Source of the DNA: Protaetiibacter sp.
Lineage (GTDB): Bacteria; Actinomycetota; Actinomycetes; Actinomycetales; Microbacteriaceae
NCBI GenBank assembly: GCA_030150265.1
Contig: JASLGG010000005.1
Coordinates: forward strand, 1 to 6,577
DNA length: 6,577 nucleotides
Reading direction: 5' to 3'
Of this stretch, positions 1 to 6,021 are shown piece after piece. How positions within the stretch are numbered: the first letter of the stretch is position 1; every line of letters begins with the position of its first letter. The notes under the pieces were generated by a model that did no database searches, was not told where the DNA came from, and was given only the letters and a program-made list of their open reading frames with translations. Position numbers and translations under genes: made by a program.

Positions 1-2688
1 GACCGGCACGTCGGACCGCACCGGCAGCTCGGCGAGCAGGCGCCTCGCCCAGTCGCCCGCCGGCACCACGTGGCGCCGGATCGCCTTCGGCAGCGCCTTG
101 ATGAGCGCCGTCACGAGGTCCTCCCGGAGCCCCGGCACGAGCCAGTCGAAGCCGCGATCGGCCACTCGCGGCAGCACCGCCACCGGGATCACGACCGTCA
201 CTCCGTCGTCGTCGGCGCCGGGCTCGAAGCGGTAGCGGATGCGGAACGTCGTGTCGCCCTGCACCCACTCGTCCGGGAACCCGGACGCGTCGCCCGCGTC
301 GTCCTCGAGCAGGTCGGAGCGTCGCATGGTGAGCAGCTCGGGCTGCTCGGCCTTCGCCTTCTTCCACCAGCTCGCGAAGCGCCGCGAGTCGGTGACGTCG
401 TCGGGGATGCGCGCGTCGTAGAAGGCGAACACCGCCTCGTCGCCGGTGAGGATGTCACGGCGGCGGGTGCGCTCCTCGACCTCGGCGAGCTCGCGGCGCA
501 GCCGCTCGTTGTCGCGGTCGAAGCCGAGCAGCGCCGAGCGCTGCAGCTCGGGCGGCCACTCGCCCTCGACGAGCGCGTGGCGGATGAACAGCTCGCGTGC
601 GAGCGGCGGGTCGATGCGGCTGAGCTGCGCGCGGCGGCGCGGCACGATCGGCAGGCCGTAGAGGGTGACCTTCTCCCAGACGAGCGCCGCGCCCTGCTTG
701 CTCGACCAGTGCGGCTCGGAGTGCGACCGCTTCGCGAGCTCGCCCGCGAGGGGCTCCGCCCAGGCCGGGTCGATCGCCGCGACGGTGCGGGCGAACAGCC
801 GGGAGGTCTCCACGAGCTCCGCCGCCATGACGGCGTTCGGCTGCTTCTTGGCGAGCCCGGAGCCCGGGAAGATCACGAAGCGCTGCCCGCGCGAGCCCTG
901 GTAGTCCTTCTTCTCGGGGTCGCGGAGGCCGAGGCGGGAGAGGAGGCCGGCGAGCACGGCGCGGTGGATGGCGTCGGCGTCGGTCGAGCGATCGCCCGGC
1001 TTGAGGCCCACCGACTTCGCGGCGCGCAGAAGCTGTCGAGAGAGGTCCTGCCACTCGCGAACCCGCAGGTAGTTGAGATATTCCGCCTTGCACATACGCC
1101 GGAAGGCGTTGCCGGAGCGCTCCTTCTGCTGGTCCTCGAGGTGGTTCCAGAGGTTCAGCAGCGACACGAAGTCGGAGCCGGGATCGCGGAACCGCGCGTG
1201 CGCGGCATCCGCCTGGGGCCGCTTCTCGAGCGGGCGCTCGCGCGGGTCCTGGATGGAGAGGCCGGCGACGATCGCGGCCACCTCGCGCACGACGCCCCGG
1301 CGCCCGGCCTCGACGAGCATCCGTCCGAAGCGCGGGTCGACGGGCAGCCGGGCGAGGTCACGGCCGGTGCGGGTGATCCGCTGCTCGTGGTCGACCGCGC
1401 CGAGCTCCGTCAGCAGGTCGAGGCCGTCGGCGATGCCGCGTGAGTCGGGCGGGGTGAGGAACGGGAAGGCGCGGATGTCGCCGAGCCGCAGCTCGAGCAT
1501 CTGCAGGATCACGGCGGCGAGGCCGGTGCGCAGGATCTCGGGGTCGGTGAACTCGGGGCGGCGCGCGAAGTCGTCCTCCGAGTAGAGCCGGATGGCGATG
1601 CCCGGCGAGGTGCGCCCGGCGCGGCCCGAGCGCTGCGCCGCGGAGGCCTGGCTGATCGCCTCGATCGGCAGCCGCTGCACCTTGGCGCGCGGCGAGTAGC
1701 GGCTGATGCGCGCCGTGCCCGCGTCGATCACGTAGCGGATGCCGGGCACGGTGATGCTCGTCTCGGCCACGTTGGTCGCCAGCACCACGCGCCGGCGCAC
1801 CCCGGGTGTGCGGCGGGTGTCGAACACCCGGTGCTGCTCGGCGGCCGAGAGGCGCCCGTAGAGGGGGACGACCTCGGTGTCGGCGTCGAATCGGCCGGCC
1901 ACGACATCCGCGGCGTCCCGGATCTCGGACTCGCCCGAGAGGAACACGAGCACGTCGCCCGGCTCCTCGCGCCCGAGCTCCACGAGCGCGTCGACGATGC
2001 CCTGCGCGACGTCGCGATCGGACGCGGCGGCGCCCTCGTCGTCCGCGTCCTCGCCGTCATCGCCCGCCTCGGCGACGAGCGGGCGGTAGCGCACCTCGAC
2101 GGGGTAGGTGCGCCCCGACACCTCGATCACCGGCACCTCGGCCCCGATCGCGGCGCCGAAGTGCCGGGCGAAGCTCTCGGGGTCGATCGTGGCGGAGGTC
2201 ACGATCACCTTGAGGTCGGGGCGCCGGGGGAGCAGCTGGGTGAGGTAGCCGAGCAGGAAGTCGATGGTGAGGCTGCGCTCGTGGGCCTCGTCGATGATGA
2301 TCGTGTCGTAGGCGTGCAGCTCGCGGTCGCGCGAGAGCTCGGCGAGCAGCACGCCGTCGGTCATGAGCTTGATCGCCGTGTCGGTGCGGGTGCGGTCGTC
2401 GAAGCGCACCTGGTAGCCGACGACGGTGCCGAGCTCGACGCCCAGCTCGGATGCGATGCGCTCGGCGATCGAGCGGGCCGCGATCCGGCGGGGCTGGGTG
2501 TGCCCGATCCGCTCGCGGCCGAGCTCGAGGCAGATCTTGGGCAGCTGGGTGGTCTTGCCCGACCCCGTGGCGCCCGCCACCACGACCACCTGGTTCTCGC
2601 GGATGGCGCGCGCGAGCTCGTCGTGCGCCTGGCTGACGGGCAGCTCGGGCGGGTAGACGATGCGGAACGCGGGGGTGGCCTCGGACAT
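1..2688 (-). CDS. hrpA: ATP-dependent RNA helicase HrpA (DEAH box), C-terminus outside the window
   Basis: Cytosolic 3'-5' RNA helicase; E. coli HrpA resolves stalled or collided ribosomes, which is family knowledge and not shown here. I read 896 codons from ATG at 2688 to the window edge without a stop. Visible motifs: Walker A GATGSGKT (39-46), TQPRR (64-68), DEAH (133-136), SAT (165-167), LATNVAETSIT (303-313), QRSGRAGR (352-359). The helicase-associated part has LSIQDPRERP (477-486) and YLNYLRVREWQDL (537-549), both as in E. coli HrpA. From about residue 680 it matches the DUF3418 region, with RELFIRHALVEG (698-709) and RFEPGADDDGVTV (820-832). E. coli HrpA is about 1300 residues, so roughly the last third is missing. 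The N-terminus lacks the roughly 75-residue extension of the E. coli protein. A variable acidic stretch lies at about 206-222. The start is supported by GGAGGG just upstream and by the family alignment. Not evidently part of the arsR operon. Confidence 0.96.
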   Translation of the reverse strand, partial: MSEATPAFRIVYPPELPVSQAHDELARAIRENQVVVVAGATGSGKTTQLPKICLELGRERIGHTQPRRIAARSIAERIASELGVELGTVVGYQVRFDDRTRTDTAIKLMTDGVLLAELSRDRELHAYDTIIIDEAHERSLTIDFLLGYLTQLLPRRPDLKVIVTSATIDPESFARHFGAAIGAEVPVIEVSGRTYPVEVRYRPLVAEAGDDGEDADDEGAAASDRDVAQGIVDALVELGREEPGDVLVFLSGESEIRDAADVVAGRFDADTEVVPLYGRLSAAEQHRVFDTRRTPGVRRRVVLATNVAETSITVPGIRYVIDAGTARISRYSPRAKVQRLPIEAISQASAAQRSGRAGRTSPGIAIRLYSEDDFARRPEFTDPEILRTGLAAVILQMLELRLGDIRAFPFLTPPDSRGIADGLDLLTELGAVDHEQRITRTGRDLARLPVDPRFGRMLVEAGRRGVVREVAAIVAGLSIQDPRERPLEKRPQADAAHARFRDPGSDFVSLLNLWNHLEDQQKERSGNAFRRMCKAEYLNYLRVREWQDLSRQLLRAAKSVGLKPGDRSTDADAIHRAVLAGLLSRLGLRDPEKKDYQGSRGQRFVIFPGSGLAKKQPNAVMAAELVETSRLFARTVAAIDPAWAEPLAGELAKRSHSEPHWSSKQGAALVWEKVTLYGLPIVPRRRAQLSRIDPPLARELFIRHALVEGEWPPELQRSALLGFDRDNERLRRELAEVEERTRRRDILTGDEAVFAFYDARIPDDVTDSRRFASWWKKAKAEQPELLTMRRSDLLEDDAGDASGFPDEWVQGDTTFRIRYRFEPGADDDGVTVVIPVAVLPRVADRGFDWLVPGLREDLVTALIKALPKAIRRHVVPAGDWARRLLAELPVRSDVPV

Positions 2689-2719
2689 GAGCCCTCCAGA
2701 CTATTCGCTGGAGGGCTCA
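2688..2719 (-). promoter_or_regulatory. Perfect hairpin between the SRPBCC gene and hrpA, containing the hrpA Shine-Dalgarno
   Basis: On the minus strand the arms are TGAGCCCTCCAG and CTGGAGGGCTCA, a perfect 12-bp stem with an 8-nt loop (CGAATAGT). The 3' arm holds the hrpA Shine-Dalgarno GGAGGG (2697-2692), and its last base is the A of the hrpA ATG. The 5' arm contains CCCTCC, which resembles the 16S rRNA anti-Shine-Dalgarno. No T-tract follows the stem on either strand, so it is not a textbook intrinsic terminator. It could end the arsR-SRPBCC transcript as a U-less hairpin, block hrpA translation on read-through mRNA, or both. The structure is seen directly; the function is inferred. Confidence 0.7.
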
Positions 2720-2727
2720 CGCGCGCA

Positions 2728-3711
2728 TCACGCGACGGGCAGCACCTCGCGTTCGAGGCGGGCGTAGGAGGCCTCCATGCCGTCGGTCATCCCGGTGGCG
2801 AGGATCATGTCGCGCTGCGCGGCGTCCGCGTAGGTGACGAGCAGCGTCAGGAGCGTCACGCCGTCGGCCTCGTCGAACGTCAGGTCGTTGACGGTGCCGG
2901 GGAGGTCGGTACCCGACATCCGCTCGGTCGTGACCATGCGACGCTCCGGCTCGATCACGAGGTTCTCGCCCTCGAAGCCGAACGGCTCGCCCGGATGCCC
3001 CGCCTCGGGCGCCCACGCGGTGCGGTAAGCGCCGCCGACCCGCAGCTCGTTCTCGCAGACGGTCATCGTCCATCCCTCGGGCCCGAGCAGCCAGCGGCGC
3101 ATGAGCTCCGGCTCGGTGTGGGCGCGCCAGAGGAGGTGGCGCGACGCGTCGAACGCGCGGGTGATGCGCACGTGCGTCTCGTCGAGGATCTCGGTGCGGG
3201 TGCCGGCGCCGAGCGCGTGCTCCCGGAGGTCGGCGAGCACGGTGTCGAGCTGCCCGATCGCCTGGGTCATGCCCTCGGCCTGGCCCATGGCGAGCACCTG
3301 CTCGAGGGCCTCGGCGGTCGGCGACTCCGACACCGCGGTGAAGCGCGAGCCGGCGGCGGTGCTCTCGAAGACGAGCGTCATCCGTCCGGTCGGCACCGAG
3401 GGGTCGATCCGGCCCTCCGCGTCGGCGAAGGAGTCGAGCACCACGATGCGGTGCGGCGCCTCGACCTCGACGAACTCCCAGTGCCCGTAGAACCTCTCGC
3501 CCTCGGGCGATGTCATCCAGTAGTGCGAGGTGCCTCCGGGGCGGAGGTCGTAGCGCTCGAAGGTCGCGGGGTAGCCGGGCGGGCCCCAGAACCGCTCGAG
3601 CTTGCGCGGATCGGCGAAGGCGCCCCAGAGACGCTCCACGGGCGCGGGGAAGTCGGCCACGAGGGTCATCGTGAGCGCCTCGGGATCGGTGGTGACGGAT
3701 GTCACGGGCAT
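2728..3711 (-). CDS. Tandem AHSA1/SRPBCC-domain protein (two START-like domains in one chain)
   Basis: A 327-residue soluble protein with no signal peptide or membrane segment. It has two copies of the AHSA1 (Activator of Hsp90 ATPase homologue 1-like) fold, at about 14-163 and 178-323. Each copy opens with a charged or aromatic helix segment: PVERLWGAFADPRKLERFWGP in the first (from residue 24) and SRHLLWRAHTEPELMRRWLLG in the second (from 190). Each then has an RPGG or RVGG turn (57-60, 224-227) and ends in a GM...L helix (GMTQAIGQLDTVLADL 147-162, GMEASYARLEREV 311-323). SRPBCC folds enclose a hydrophobic cavity for lipids or other small molecules; the ligand here cannot be told. The start is supported by GAGGAGAG at 3724-3717, with 7 nt from GGAG to the ATG. 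It lies 28 nt downstream of the ArsR gene and is probably cotranscribed. The name 'Hsp90 activator' is only a family label. The two-domain form is less usual than the single-domain one. Confidence 0.9.
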   Translation of the reverse strand: MPVTSVTTDPEALTMTLVADFPAPVERLWGAFADPRKLERFWGPPGYPATFERYDLRPGGTSHYWMTSPEGERFYGHWEFVEVEAPHRIVVLDSFADAEGRIDPSVPTGRMTLVFESTAAGSRFTAVSESPTAEALEQVLAMGQAEGMTQAIGQLDTVLADLREHALGAGTRTEILDETHVRITRAFDASRHLLWRAHTEPELMRRWLLGPEGWTMTVCENELRVGGAYRTAWAPEAGHPGEPFGFEGENLVIEPERRMVTTERMSGTDLPGTVNDLTFDEADGVTLLTLLVTYADAAQRDMILATGMTDGMEASYARLEREVLPVA

Positions 3712-3739
3712 GGTTTCTCTCCTCGGTGGGATTCGGTGG

Positions 3740-4078
3740 TCAGTCGTCGTCGGCGAGGAGCGCGTCGAGGCGGTCGACGCGCGCGCTCCAGAGATCCGCG
3801 TAGGCGTCGAGCAGGGCCTGCGCGCGGCGGAGCCGCCCCGGATCGGCGCGCACGATGCGGGTCCGCCCGCGGGCCTCCTTCGTCACGAGCCCCGCTCCCT
3901 CCAGCACCGCGATGTGCTTCTGCACGGCGGCGAACGACATCGCGTAGTCGACGGCGAGCTCGCTCATGGACCGGTCCCTGAGCAGGGTGCGGCGCACGAT
4001 GTCGCGCCGGGTACGGTCGGCGAGGGCGTGGAAGACGCGGTCGACGTCCGCCTCGCTCAGCTCGGAATACACAACCAT
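3740..4078 (-). CDS. ArsR-family winged-helix transcriptional regulator
   Basis: A 112-residue DNA-binding protein of usual ArsR length. The leading helix VFHALADRTRRDIVRRTL (15-32) is typical of ArsR N-termini. The helix-turn-helix spans MSELAVDYAMSFAAVQKHIAVLEGAGLV (38-65), with recognition helix about 48-60, followed by an arginine-rich wing (about 66-78). It contains no cysteine, so the classical ArsR/SmtB CxC metal site is absent; metal sensing of that type is unlikely. This matches the ArsR subgroup encoded next to SRPBCC/AHSA1 proteins, where the regulator commonly represses its own operon. The ATG at 4078 has no Shine-Dalgarno upstream, lies 8 nt after a -10-like hexamer, and sits inside a palindrome, consistent with a leaderless, autoregulated gene. 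The effector is unknown. Confidence 0.93.
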   Translation of the reverse strand: MVVYSELSEADVDRVFHALADRTRRDIVRRTLLRDRSMSELAVDYAMSFAAVQKHIAVLEGAGLVTKEARGRTRIVRADPGRLRRAQALLDAYADLWSARVDRLDALLADDD

Positions 4079-4085
4079 TTGGTTG
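4072..4085. promoter_or_regulatory. Probable operator palindrome over the arsR start codon
   Basis: Perfect inverted repeat CAACCA / TGGTTG around a 2-bp centre (TT). The arsR start codon (4078-4076) straddles the left arm and the centre. It overlaps the predicted transcription start, so a bound dimer would block transcription initiation. The ArsR protein encoded here is the obvious candidate to bind. The repeat is seen in the sequence; the binding partner is inferred from position and from the common autoregulation of this family. Confidence 0.6.
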
Positions 4086-4086
4086 C

Positions 4087-4115
4087 ATGTTATGCGGCGC
4101 GGGGGCGTGCGTCAA
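4087..4115 (-). promoter_or_regulatory. Predicted promoter of the arsR-SRPBCC operon
   Basis: On the minus strand, -35 TTGACG (4115-4110) is separated by 17 nt from -10 TAACAT (4092-4087). Matches to the housekeeping consensus are 5/6 and 4/6. Eight nucleotides separate the -10 from the ATG at 4078, so transcription would begin at or within a base or two of the start codon, giving a leaderless mRNA. No alternative Shine-Dalgarno is visible upstream of the ATG. Confidence 0.6.
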
Positions 4116-4143
4116 GGGTGCGGGCGCTCGGGCAGGGCGGCGA

Positions 4144-4172
4144 TTGAGGAGCAAAGAACTTTGTGATACAAA
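4144..4172 (+). promoter_or_regulatory. Predicted promoter of the ABC exporter operon
   Basis: -35 TTGAGG (4144-4149), 17-nt spacer, -10 TACAAA (4167-4172); each hexamer matches 4/6 consensus positions. The expected transcription start falls at about 4179, the A of the ATG, which predicts a leaderless mRNA. A GAGGAG at 4146-4151 is 27 nt from the ATG, too far to serve as its Shine-Dalgarno. An overlapping reading with GATACA (4165-4170) as -10 is possible but gives a poor 15-nt spacer. Confidence 0.5.
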
Positions 4173-4178
4173 GTTCTT
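4154..4178. promoter_or_regulatory. Perfect 11-bp-arm inverted repeat, probable operator of the ABC exporter operon
   Basis: Left arm AAGAACTTTGT (4154-4164), centre GAT, right arm ACAAAGTTCTT (4168-4178), with no mismatch. It ends on the base before the ATG at 4179 and covers most of the -35/-10 spacer, the whole -10 and the start-site region. Its AT-rich content stands out in this GC-rich window. The placement is that of a repressor site. The winged-helix protein at 4829-5125 in the same operon is the best candidate to bind, by inference. A hairpin in RNA is less likely to matter if the mRNA starts at the ATG. Confidence 0.72.
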
Positions 4179-4829
4179 ATGAGCGACACCCGCGACTCCT
4201 CCGAGAACGACGGCCCGGAGCTGCGCCCCGAGGAGCTGCTCGCGCTCATCGACGGCGAGACCCGCGGCGTCCGACGCGCCTTCGGCGTGCAGGTGCCCGT
4301 CTACTACTTCGTGTGGGGCGGCGCGTGGCTCATCGGCTACCTGACGCTGTGGTCGGCGTGGGCGGACAGCCCGTCGCCCGTGCGGGTGCCGCTGCCCATC
4401 GCCGTGGTCGTCTTCGCCGCCCTCATGCTCGGCGCCGCCGTCACCTCGGCGGTGGTCGGCATCCGCAGCAACCGCGGCATCAAGGGCGTGAGCGACTTCG
4501 TCGGCACCGTGTACGGGTTCTCGTGGATGATCCTCGGCAGCACGATCGCCGCGATCGGCTACGCCCTCACGGGCGCCGGCGCGGGTCCGGCGATCGCCGC
4601 GATCTACTTCACCTCCGCGTACGCGCTCCTCGTCGCCGCGATGTACCTCGCGGGCGCGATGCTCTGGCGCTCCGTCGACCAGCTCGTCATCGCGCTCGTG
4701 ATGGCCGCCGCGGCCGCCGTCACCGGCTTCTTCGGCGCACCCGGCAACATGCTCGCGATGGCGCTCATCGCGGGACCCGCGCTGCTCGTCGGCGGCGTCA
4801 TCGCGGTCCTCCGCTTCCGGAGGATGTGA
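4179..4829 (+). CDS. Putative six-segment membrane protein of the ABC exporter operon, function unknown
   Basis: 216 residues. An acidic, probably cytosolic N-terminus (1-39, with repeated Glu/Asp) precedes about six hydrophobic segments at roughly 40-58, 71-95, 112-132, 138-160, 168-188 and 190-212. There is a basic loop, RSNRGIKG (96-103), after the second segment and a basic tail (RFRRM). No enzymatic motif or nucleotide-binding site is visible. I do not recognise a characterised family; similar membrane proteins occur beside winged-helix regulators and ABC genes in actinobacteria. It is the first gene of the operon, and its TGA overlaps the regulator's ATG by one base. A part in the exporter or in signal sensing for the regulator is possible but not shown. 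The ATG at 4179 is chosen because it directly follows the operator palindrome and promoter; no Shine-Dalgarno is present. Confidence 0.88.
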   Translation: MSDTRDSSENDGPELRPEELLALIDGETRGVRRAFGVQVPVYYFVWGGAWLIGYLTLWSAWADSPSPVRVPLPIAVVVFAALMLGAAVTSAVVGIRSNRGIKGVSDFVGTVYGFSWMILGSTIAAIGYALTGAGAGPAIAAIYFTSAYALLVAAMYLAGAMLWRSVDQLVIALVMAAAAAVTGFFGAPGNMLAMALIAGPALLVGGVIAVLRFRRM

Positions 4830-5125
4830 TGGACGAGCTCGACCCCGTCATCCACGCCTCGGCGCGGCTGCGCATCACCGCGGCGCTCGCGGCGCTCGAC
4901 GCCGGCGACCGGATCTCGTTCCCCCGTCTGCAGGAACTGCTCGGCATGACCGCCGGCAACCTCTCCACCCATCTCCGCAAGCTCGAGGAGGCCGAGTACG
5001 TGAACATCGAGAAGACCTACCAGGGCAGGTCGCCCGTGACCTACCTCCAGCTCTCGCGGGCGGGGCGTCGCGCCTTCGAGGACTACACCTCCCAGCTGCG
5101 CGCGCTGCTCGGGGGCGCCTCGTGA
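4829..5125 (+). CDS. Winged-helix DNA-binding regulator (MarR/ArsR-like, PF13601 type)
   Basis: 98 residues, essentially a lone winged-helix domain. It starts DPVIHASARLRITAALAAL (5-23), the usual opening of this regulator group, then has FPRLQELLGM (31-40), recognition helix TAGNLSTHLRKLEEAEYV (41-58) and the wing (59-76, containing TYQGRSPVTYLQLS). The C-terminal helix AGRRAFEDYTSQLRALL (78-94) is the likely dimer contact. No ligand domain or cysteine is present. The ATG at 4829 overlaps the previous stop and has GGAGGA at 4819-4824. The frame is open further upstream to about 4163, but that part is an arginine-rich shadow of the membrane-protein gene, so the later start is preferred. It probably represses its own operon through the palindrome at 4154-4178 (inference). 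Confidence 0.92.
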   Translation: MDELDPVIHASARLRITAALAALDAGDRISFPRLQELLGMTAGNLSTHLRKLEEAEYVNIEKTYQGRSPVTYLQLSRAGRRAFEDYTSQLRALLGGAS

Positions 5126-6021
5126 GCGCGCTCGCGAGCCTCTCGGGCGTCACCCGGCGCTTCGGCGACGTCGTGGCGCTCGACGGGGTCGATCTGGAGG
5201 TCGGCGGCGCCGAGCTCGTGGGGCTCCTCGGCCCGAACGGCGCCGGCAAGTCGACGCTCATCTCGCTGCTCCAGGGCCTGCGCAAGCCGACCGCGGGCAC
5301 CGTGCGGATCTTCGGACGCGACCCCCGCGAGCTCGCCGCGCGAGCCCGCCTCGGCTCGACCCCGCAGGAGACGGCGCTGCCCGCCACGCTGCGGGTCGGC
5401 GAGGTCATCGACTTCGTGGGCGGGCACTTCCCCGACCGGATGCCGACCGCCGAGCTCGCGGAGGAGTTCGGCCTCGCCGAGCTGCTGCGCCGGCAGACCG
5501 GCGCGCTCTCGGGCGGCCAGCGCCGCCGGCTGAGCGTCGCCCTCGCCTTCGTCGGGCGCCCCTCGCTCGTGCTTCTCGACGAGCCCACGACGGGACTCGA
5601 CGTCGACGGCCGTCGCGCGCTGTGGGATGCCATCCGGCGCCAGCACGCGGCCGGCGCGACGGTCGTCGTCACGAGCCACTACCTCGAGGAGATCGAGGCG
5701 CTCGCCCAGCGGGTCGTCGTGATCACCGACGGGCGCATCGTCGCCGACGACGCGCTCGCGGCCGTGCTCGCGCGGGTCGGCTCGCGCTGGGTGCGGCTCA
5801 CGAGCCCCGAGGCCGACCGCGTCGCGACGCTGCCGGGGGTCATCGCATCCGCTCCCGATGCGTCGGCGCCGGGCGGCGCCGGCATCGCGCTCGCCGTGCA
5901 CGACTCCGACGCCTTCGTGCGCGCCCTCGTCGCGTCCGGGCTGCCGTTCGCCGATCTGCAGGTGCGCGGCGCGACCCTCGAGGAGGCCTTCCTCGCCCTC
6001 ACCGAACGGAGCGCCGCATGA
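5122..6021 (+). CDS. ABC transporter ATP-binding protein (ABC-2 exporter type)
   Basis: 299 residues, a complete nucleotide-binding subunit. Walker A GPNGAGKS (37-44), Q-loop Gln82 in TPQE, signature LSGGQ (129-133), Walker B LVLLDEP (149-155), D-loop GLD (158-160) and switch His186 in TSHYLEE are all intact. After about residue 215 there is an extension ending in ATLEEAFLALT (284-294), as in CcmA/DrrA-like ATPases of ABC-2 exporters. It powers export of an unidentified substrate together with the permease that follows. The GTG start overlaps the regulator's stop (GTGA), with a weak GGGGG at 5111-5115 upstream; coupling to upstream translation is likely. The permease ATG overlaps its stop. 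The drug, lipid or peptide substrate cannot be read from the sequence. Confidence 0.96.
   Translation: MSALASLSGVTRRFGDVVALDGVDLEVGGAELVGLLGPNGAGKSTLISLLQGLRKPTAGTVRIFGRDPRELAARARLGSTPQETALPATLRVGEVIDFVGGHFPDRMPTAELAEEFGLAELLRRQTGALSGGQRRRLSVALAFVGRPSLVLLDEPTTGLDVDGRRALWDAIRRQHAAGATVVVTSHYLEEIEALAQRVVVITDGRIVADDALAAVLARVGSRWVRLTSPEADRVATLPGVIASAPDASAPGGAGIALAVHDSDAFVRALVASGLPFADLQVRGATLEEAFLALTERSAA

Noticed and set aside
70..1443. Long open frame (457 codons) on the plus strand antisense to hrpA
   Set aside because: It lies in the same codon register as hrpA, where high GC suppresses stops on both strands. The protein is His/Arg/Glu/Ala-rich with no recognisable fold. The minus strand gives full HrpA motifs.
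2689..2727. A standard intrinsic terminator between the SRPBCC gene and hrpA
   Set aside because: The stem is strong but no run of T follows on either strand, so I list it as a regulatory hairpin and not as a confirmed terminator.
1831..3981. 716-codon open frame on the plus strand spanning hrpA, the hairpin and the SRPBCC and ArsR genes
   Set aside because: Striking in length, but it crosses three well-supported minus-strand genes, has low-complexity composition and no family motif. It is best explained as a codon mirror of GC-rich genes.
4163..4828. Upstream in-frame extension of the winged-helix regulator to make a 320-residue protein
   Set aside because: The added part is arginine-rich and antiparallel to no known fold. 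It overlaps the real membrane-protein gene in another frame, and the start at 4829 has a good Shine-Dalgarno and the family's normal length.
5845..5886. Small inverted repeats such as GCATCCGCTCCCGATGC and GGCGCC pairs in the ATPase gene
   Set aside because: They are short, lie inside coding sequence for the variable linker of the ATPase, and are of a kind expected in GC-rich DNA.
4875..5901. Long minus-strand frames opposite the ABC ATPase and regulator genes
   Set aside because: Composition is Arg/Ser/Ala-rich with no motif, while the plus strand encodes a complete ABC ATPase with every catalytic motif.
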